From MWCM01 sp964558315 (GTDB lineage Bacteria; Patescibacteriota; UBA1384; XYA2-FULL-43-10), in the NCBI GenBank assembly GCA_964558315.1, contig CAZLCL010000041.1, forward strand, positions 1 to 6,528: a DNA stretch of 6,528 nucleotides. The letters run 5' to 3'. Position numbers and translations under genes: made by a program. Positions 4,786 to 6,528 of the stretch are shown here, piece by piece. The notes below the pieces were generated by a model. It made no database searches. It was not told the DNA's origin and saw only the letters and a list, made by a program, of their open reading frames with translations. Every line of letters begins with the position of its first letter. The stretch's first letter is position 1.

Positions 4786-6171
4786 TTATATGGTTGAATA
4801 AATCTTTTCTTTAATCAGGGATATTTGATCTTTTGTGTTAATATTATTTTTCATCTCTAGAGATATTTTTTTATCTCCATGCATTATGGTTGTGTGATCT
4901 TTGCCTCCCATAATTTTACCGATATCAGGGTAAGATACACCAAGTTCGTGATAAATAAGATGCATAGCAATCTGACGCGGTTTTACAATTTCTTTATTTC
5001 TTCTTCTGCCCAACAAATCATCTTCCGACACATGATAAAATTTGCAAACCTCTCTGATTATTAACTGAGGAGATATCGCCCTTTTATTATTTTCGATAAT
5101 ATTATTTAATACCTTTGAAGCAACATTTAAGGTAATCGTGGTTTTTTGAAGTTCACTAGTAGCAATGATTTTGGTTAGTGCCCCCTCTAGCTCCCTAACA
5201 GATGAAGTAATATTTTCAGCGATAAATATAATTATCTCCTCTTCTAAATTGTAGCCTTTAAGTTTAGCTTTATGTTTTAAAATCGCACACCGAGTTTCTA
5301 AGTCGGGAGTGGCGATATCGGCTACCATTCCACCTTCGAACCGCGTTTGTAAGCGCTTTTCGAGTCCTTTAATTGCTTTAGGAATACGGTCCGCTGTTAG
5401 AACAACCTGTTTTTGATTTTGATGGAGGTGATTGAAGGTGTGAAAGAACTCTTCTTGTGTTTGCTCTTTGCCAGAAAGAAACTGAATATCATCTATTAAC
5501 AAAACATCACTGTTTCTATAACGATTTTTAAAATCTTTTGCTTTGCCAGACCCAACCTCAACCGCAGTAATAAACTCATTGATAAAAGTTTCAGCCGAAA
5601 TATATAAAACTCTGGTGTTTGATTTATGGTTGATGACTGAATTGCCGATAGCTTGCATTAAATGAGTCTTACCAATACCTGATTCACCATAAATAAATAG
5701 CGGATTATATGATCCACCAGGTTTTTTTGATACCGCTTCAGCGGCGGCAAAAGCTAATTGATTGCTTGGCCCAACTACAAAGTTTTCAAAAATATAGTAA
5801 GGGTTAAGAGTGGAGTTTTGAGGTAACGATTGAGATGAAAAAGAATCGCTTGCCGGTTGTTGTTTATCCACAGGCTTGTGGATAACCTTATCCTTAATAA
5901 AATTTACTGATTGCTCTGAAGTGGGCAAACCGATCTTAAATTTTATTGTTACGTTTGGATTATTAATTTGCTTTGATAGCGCCTTGGTTATGTCGTGGAG
6001 ATGTTTGCGTTTTAACCAATCTTCATAAAAGAAATTTGGCACTCCAACTGTAAAAACACCGTTTTTGTAATCTGCTAAAAATGTGTTTTTAAACCATGTT
6101 ACAAAGTTCGGTCTGGATACTGTAACCTCTAGCTCTCCAAGGCAATTGCGCCAAATTTCATTAAGATCCAT
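4786..6171 (-). CDS. dnaA: DnaA, chromosomal replication initiator ATPase
   Basis: DnaA binds 9-bp boxes in oriC and, with ATP, oligomerises to melt DNA and recruit helicase. I chose the ATG at 6171 (461 residues), because GAGGTG (6180-6175) lies just upstream and MDLNEIW is the usual DnaA beginning; a GTG at 6177 would add two residues. Domain I (about 1-82) contains CLGELEVTVSRPNFVTWF. A short Q/S-rich linker follows (about 85-122). The AAA+ domain has Walker A GESGIGKT (162-169), Walker B VLLIDD (223-228), sensor I VVLTADR (256-262), an arginine-finger candidate R277 in RLQTRF, and sensor II R326 in SSVREL. Domain IV ends with the box-recognition signature GGKDHTTIMH (422-431). All key residues are present. 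The linker codons contain two DnaA boxes, and the promoter contains another, suggesting autoregulation. Confidence 0.98.
   Translation of the reverse strand: MDLNEIWRNCLGELEVTVSRPNFVTWFKNTFLADYKNGVFTVGVPNFFYEDWLKRKHLHDITKALSKQINNPNVTIKFKIGLPTSEQSVNFIKDKVIHKPVDKQQPASDSFSSQSLPQNSTLNPYYIFENFVVGPSNQLAFAAAEAVSKKPGGSYNPLFIYGESGIGKTHLMQAIGNSVINHKSNTRVLYISAETFINEFITAVEVGSGKAKDFKNRYRNSDVLLIDDIQFLSGKEQTQEEFFHTFNHLHQNQKQVVLTADRIPKAIKGLEKRLQTRFEGGMVADIATPDLETRCAILKHKAKLKGYNLEEEIIIFIAENITSSVRELEGALTKIIATSELQKTTITLNVASKVLNNIIENNKRAISPQLIIREVCKFYHVSEDDLLGRRRNKEIVKPRQIAMHLIYHELGVSYPDIGKIMGGKDHTTIMHGDKKISLEMKNNINTKDQISLIKEKIYSTI
5864..5885. promoter_or_regulatory. Head-to-head pair of perfect DnaA boxes inside dnaA
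   Basis: TTATCCACA (5864-5872) and its exact inverse TGTGGATAA (5877-5885) are separated by GGCT, making a 9-bp-arm palindrome. It lies within the codons for VIHKPVDK (residues 96-103), in the domain II linker where sequence is least constrained. It is about 290 bp inside the gene. DnaA bound here could block its own elongation, titrate DnaA, or bridge oriC and the promoter. Confidence 0.85.
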
Positions 6172-6205
6172 ATCCACCTCTTCAATTACTATTGTCTGTA
6201 ATAAA

Positions 6206-6236
6206 ACTATATCAAGTTATCCACAGGTTGTGTCAA
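6206..6236 (-). promoter_or_regulatory. dnaA promoter
   Basis: A perfect TTGACA -35 lies at 6236-6231 on the minus strand. The -10 is either GATATA (6213-6208, 17-bp spacing) or TATAGT (6211-6206, 19-bp spacing). The leader would be about 25-30 nt, ending with the GAGGTG ribosome site. A perfect DnaA box fills the spacer. Confidence 0.7.
6217..6225 (+). promoter_or_regulatory. Perfect DnaA box within the dnaA promoter spacer
   Basis: TTATCCACA sits between the -35 and -10 of dnaA, so DnaA bound here should exclude RNA polymerase. This is the arrangement expected for classical autorepression. It may also contribute to origin structure, as boxes upstream of dnaA do in several bacteria. Confidence 0.85.
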
Positions 6237-6322
6237 CACCGAGTGTCTCGAGGGATATTTTAGCACCTAGTAAGCTAGTGAAATTATAAATAATCATCAT
6301 ACACAACTCTTCTTATTGAGTA

Positions 6323-6331
6323 TGCTATAAT
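6323..6331 (+). promoter_or_regulatory. Extended -10 promoter of the coiled-coil gene, predicted leaderless
   Basis: TGC (6323-6325) followed by a perfect TATAAT (6326-6331) is a full extended -10. The ATG at 6338 begins 6 nt later, so the transcript would start at the start codon. No convincing -35 lies 17 bp upstream (ACAACT). The same 6-nt spacing occurs at the dciA-like and TrmB-type genes. Confidence 0.65.
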
Positions 6332-6337
6332 TACTGT

Positions 6338-6528
6338 ATGAAAAAGGAATTAGAGACAATTAATAAAAAAATAGATGATCTGGCAGATATCGTGGCAAAG
6401 GGTTTTTGTAATTTACAAGATCAGATGGATAAGAGATTTCTTGAAGTAGATAAACAGTTTGAATCAATGCAAGATCAGATGGATAAGAGATTTCTTGAAG
6501 TAGATAAACGGTTTGAATCAATGCAAGA
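6338..6528 (+). CDS. Coiled-coil repeat protein, 3' end outside the window (partial)
   Basis: The ATG at 6338 opens a frame that continues past the right edge, with 63 codons visible. The N-terminus MKKELETINKKIDDLADIVAKGF is an amphipathic helix with spaced hydrophobic residues. From residue 27 an 18-residue unit, beginning QDQMDKRF and ending FESM, repeats: residues 27-44, then 45-62 with a single Q-to-R change, and a third copy may begin at 63. High charge, regular L/I/V/F/M spacing and no proline predict a coiled coil. An 18-residue period equals a heptad plus a hendecad. Small proteins of this sort are common in Patescibacteria, usually with unknown roles. It is divergent from dnaA and shares the 166-bp gap containing the dnaA promoter. 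No catalytic domain is visible in this part. Confidence 0.75.
   Translation, partial: MKKELETINKKIDDLADIVAKGFCNLQDQMDKRFLEVDKQFESMQDQMDKRFLEVDKRFESMQ
6416..6523 (+). repeat. 54-bp tandem repeat within the coiled-coil gene
   Basis: Positions 6416-6469 and 6470-6523 are two in-frame 54-bp copies that differ by a single base (CAG to CGG). CAAGA at 6524-6528 matches the start of a third copy, so the array may go on beyond the window. Near-identity at the DNA level implies recent duplication, and copy number may vary between strains. Confidence 0.9.

Noticed and set aside
6416..6528. Tandem 54-bp repeats as a CRISPR array or iteron origin
   Set aside because: The copies are directly abutting with no spacers, keep the reading frame and encode a regular coiled coil.

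Overview
The window looks like the replication-origin neighbourhood of an AT-rich, small-genome bacterium. The style of the proteins (short DnaA, DnaN and RecF, a TrmB-like regulator, a very short DciA/DUF721 protein) suggests a Candidate Phyla Radiation/Patescibacteria member, but that is an inference from family resemblance, not a placement. All six complete genes end in TAA and none needs UGA recoding.

Layout from right to left. A truncated coiled-coil gene with 54-bp tandem repeats reads rightward off the right edge (6338-6528). Divergent from it, dnaA (4786-6171) reads leftward from a promoter carrying a DnaA box. The 297-bp dnaA-dnaN gap is the likely oriC: several DnaA boxes, a run of DnaA-trio repeats, and an AT-rich stretch abutting the dnaA stop codon. 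dnaN (3382-4488) and recF (2233-3297) follow on the same strand, separated by an 84-bp gap with two perfect dyads. A TrmB-type regulator gene (1524-2183) converges on recF. Its upstream region holds three tandem DnaA boxes and is shared with a divergent, GC-rich gene of unknown function (511-1311). At the left are a dciA-like helicase-loader gene (175-456) and the first codons of another leftward gene (1-43).

DnaA (initiator), DnaN (sliding clamp), RecF (gap repair at the clamp/fork) and the DciA-like protein (replicative-helicase loading) form a replication set. The most notable features are regulatory. Six perfect TTATCCACA boxes are spread over oriC, the dnaA promoter, the inside of the dnaA coding sequence (as a head-to-head pair) and the TrmB-like promoter region 3.2 kb away. 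Three genes (dciA-like, TrmB-like, coiled-coil) have their start codon exactly 6 nt after a good -10 box, which predicts leaderless mRNAs, whereas dnaN, dnaA and the GC-rich gene have Shine-Dalgarno sites. I saw no RNA gene, CRISPR array or insertion sequence, and no wholly new multi-gene system.
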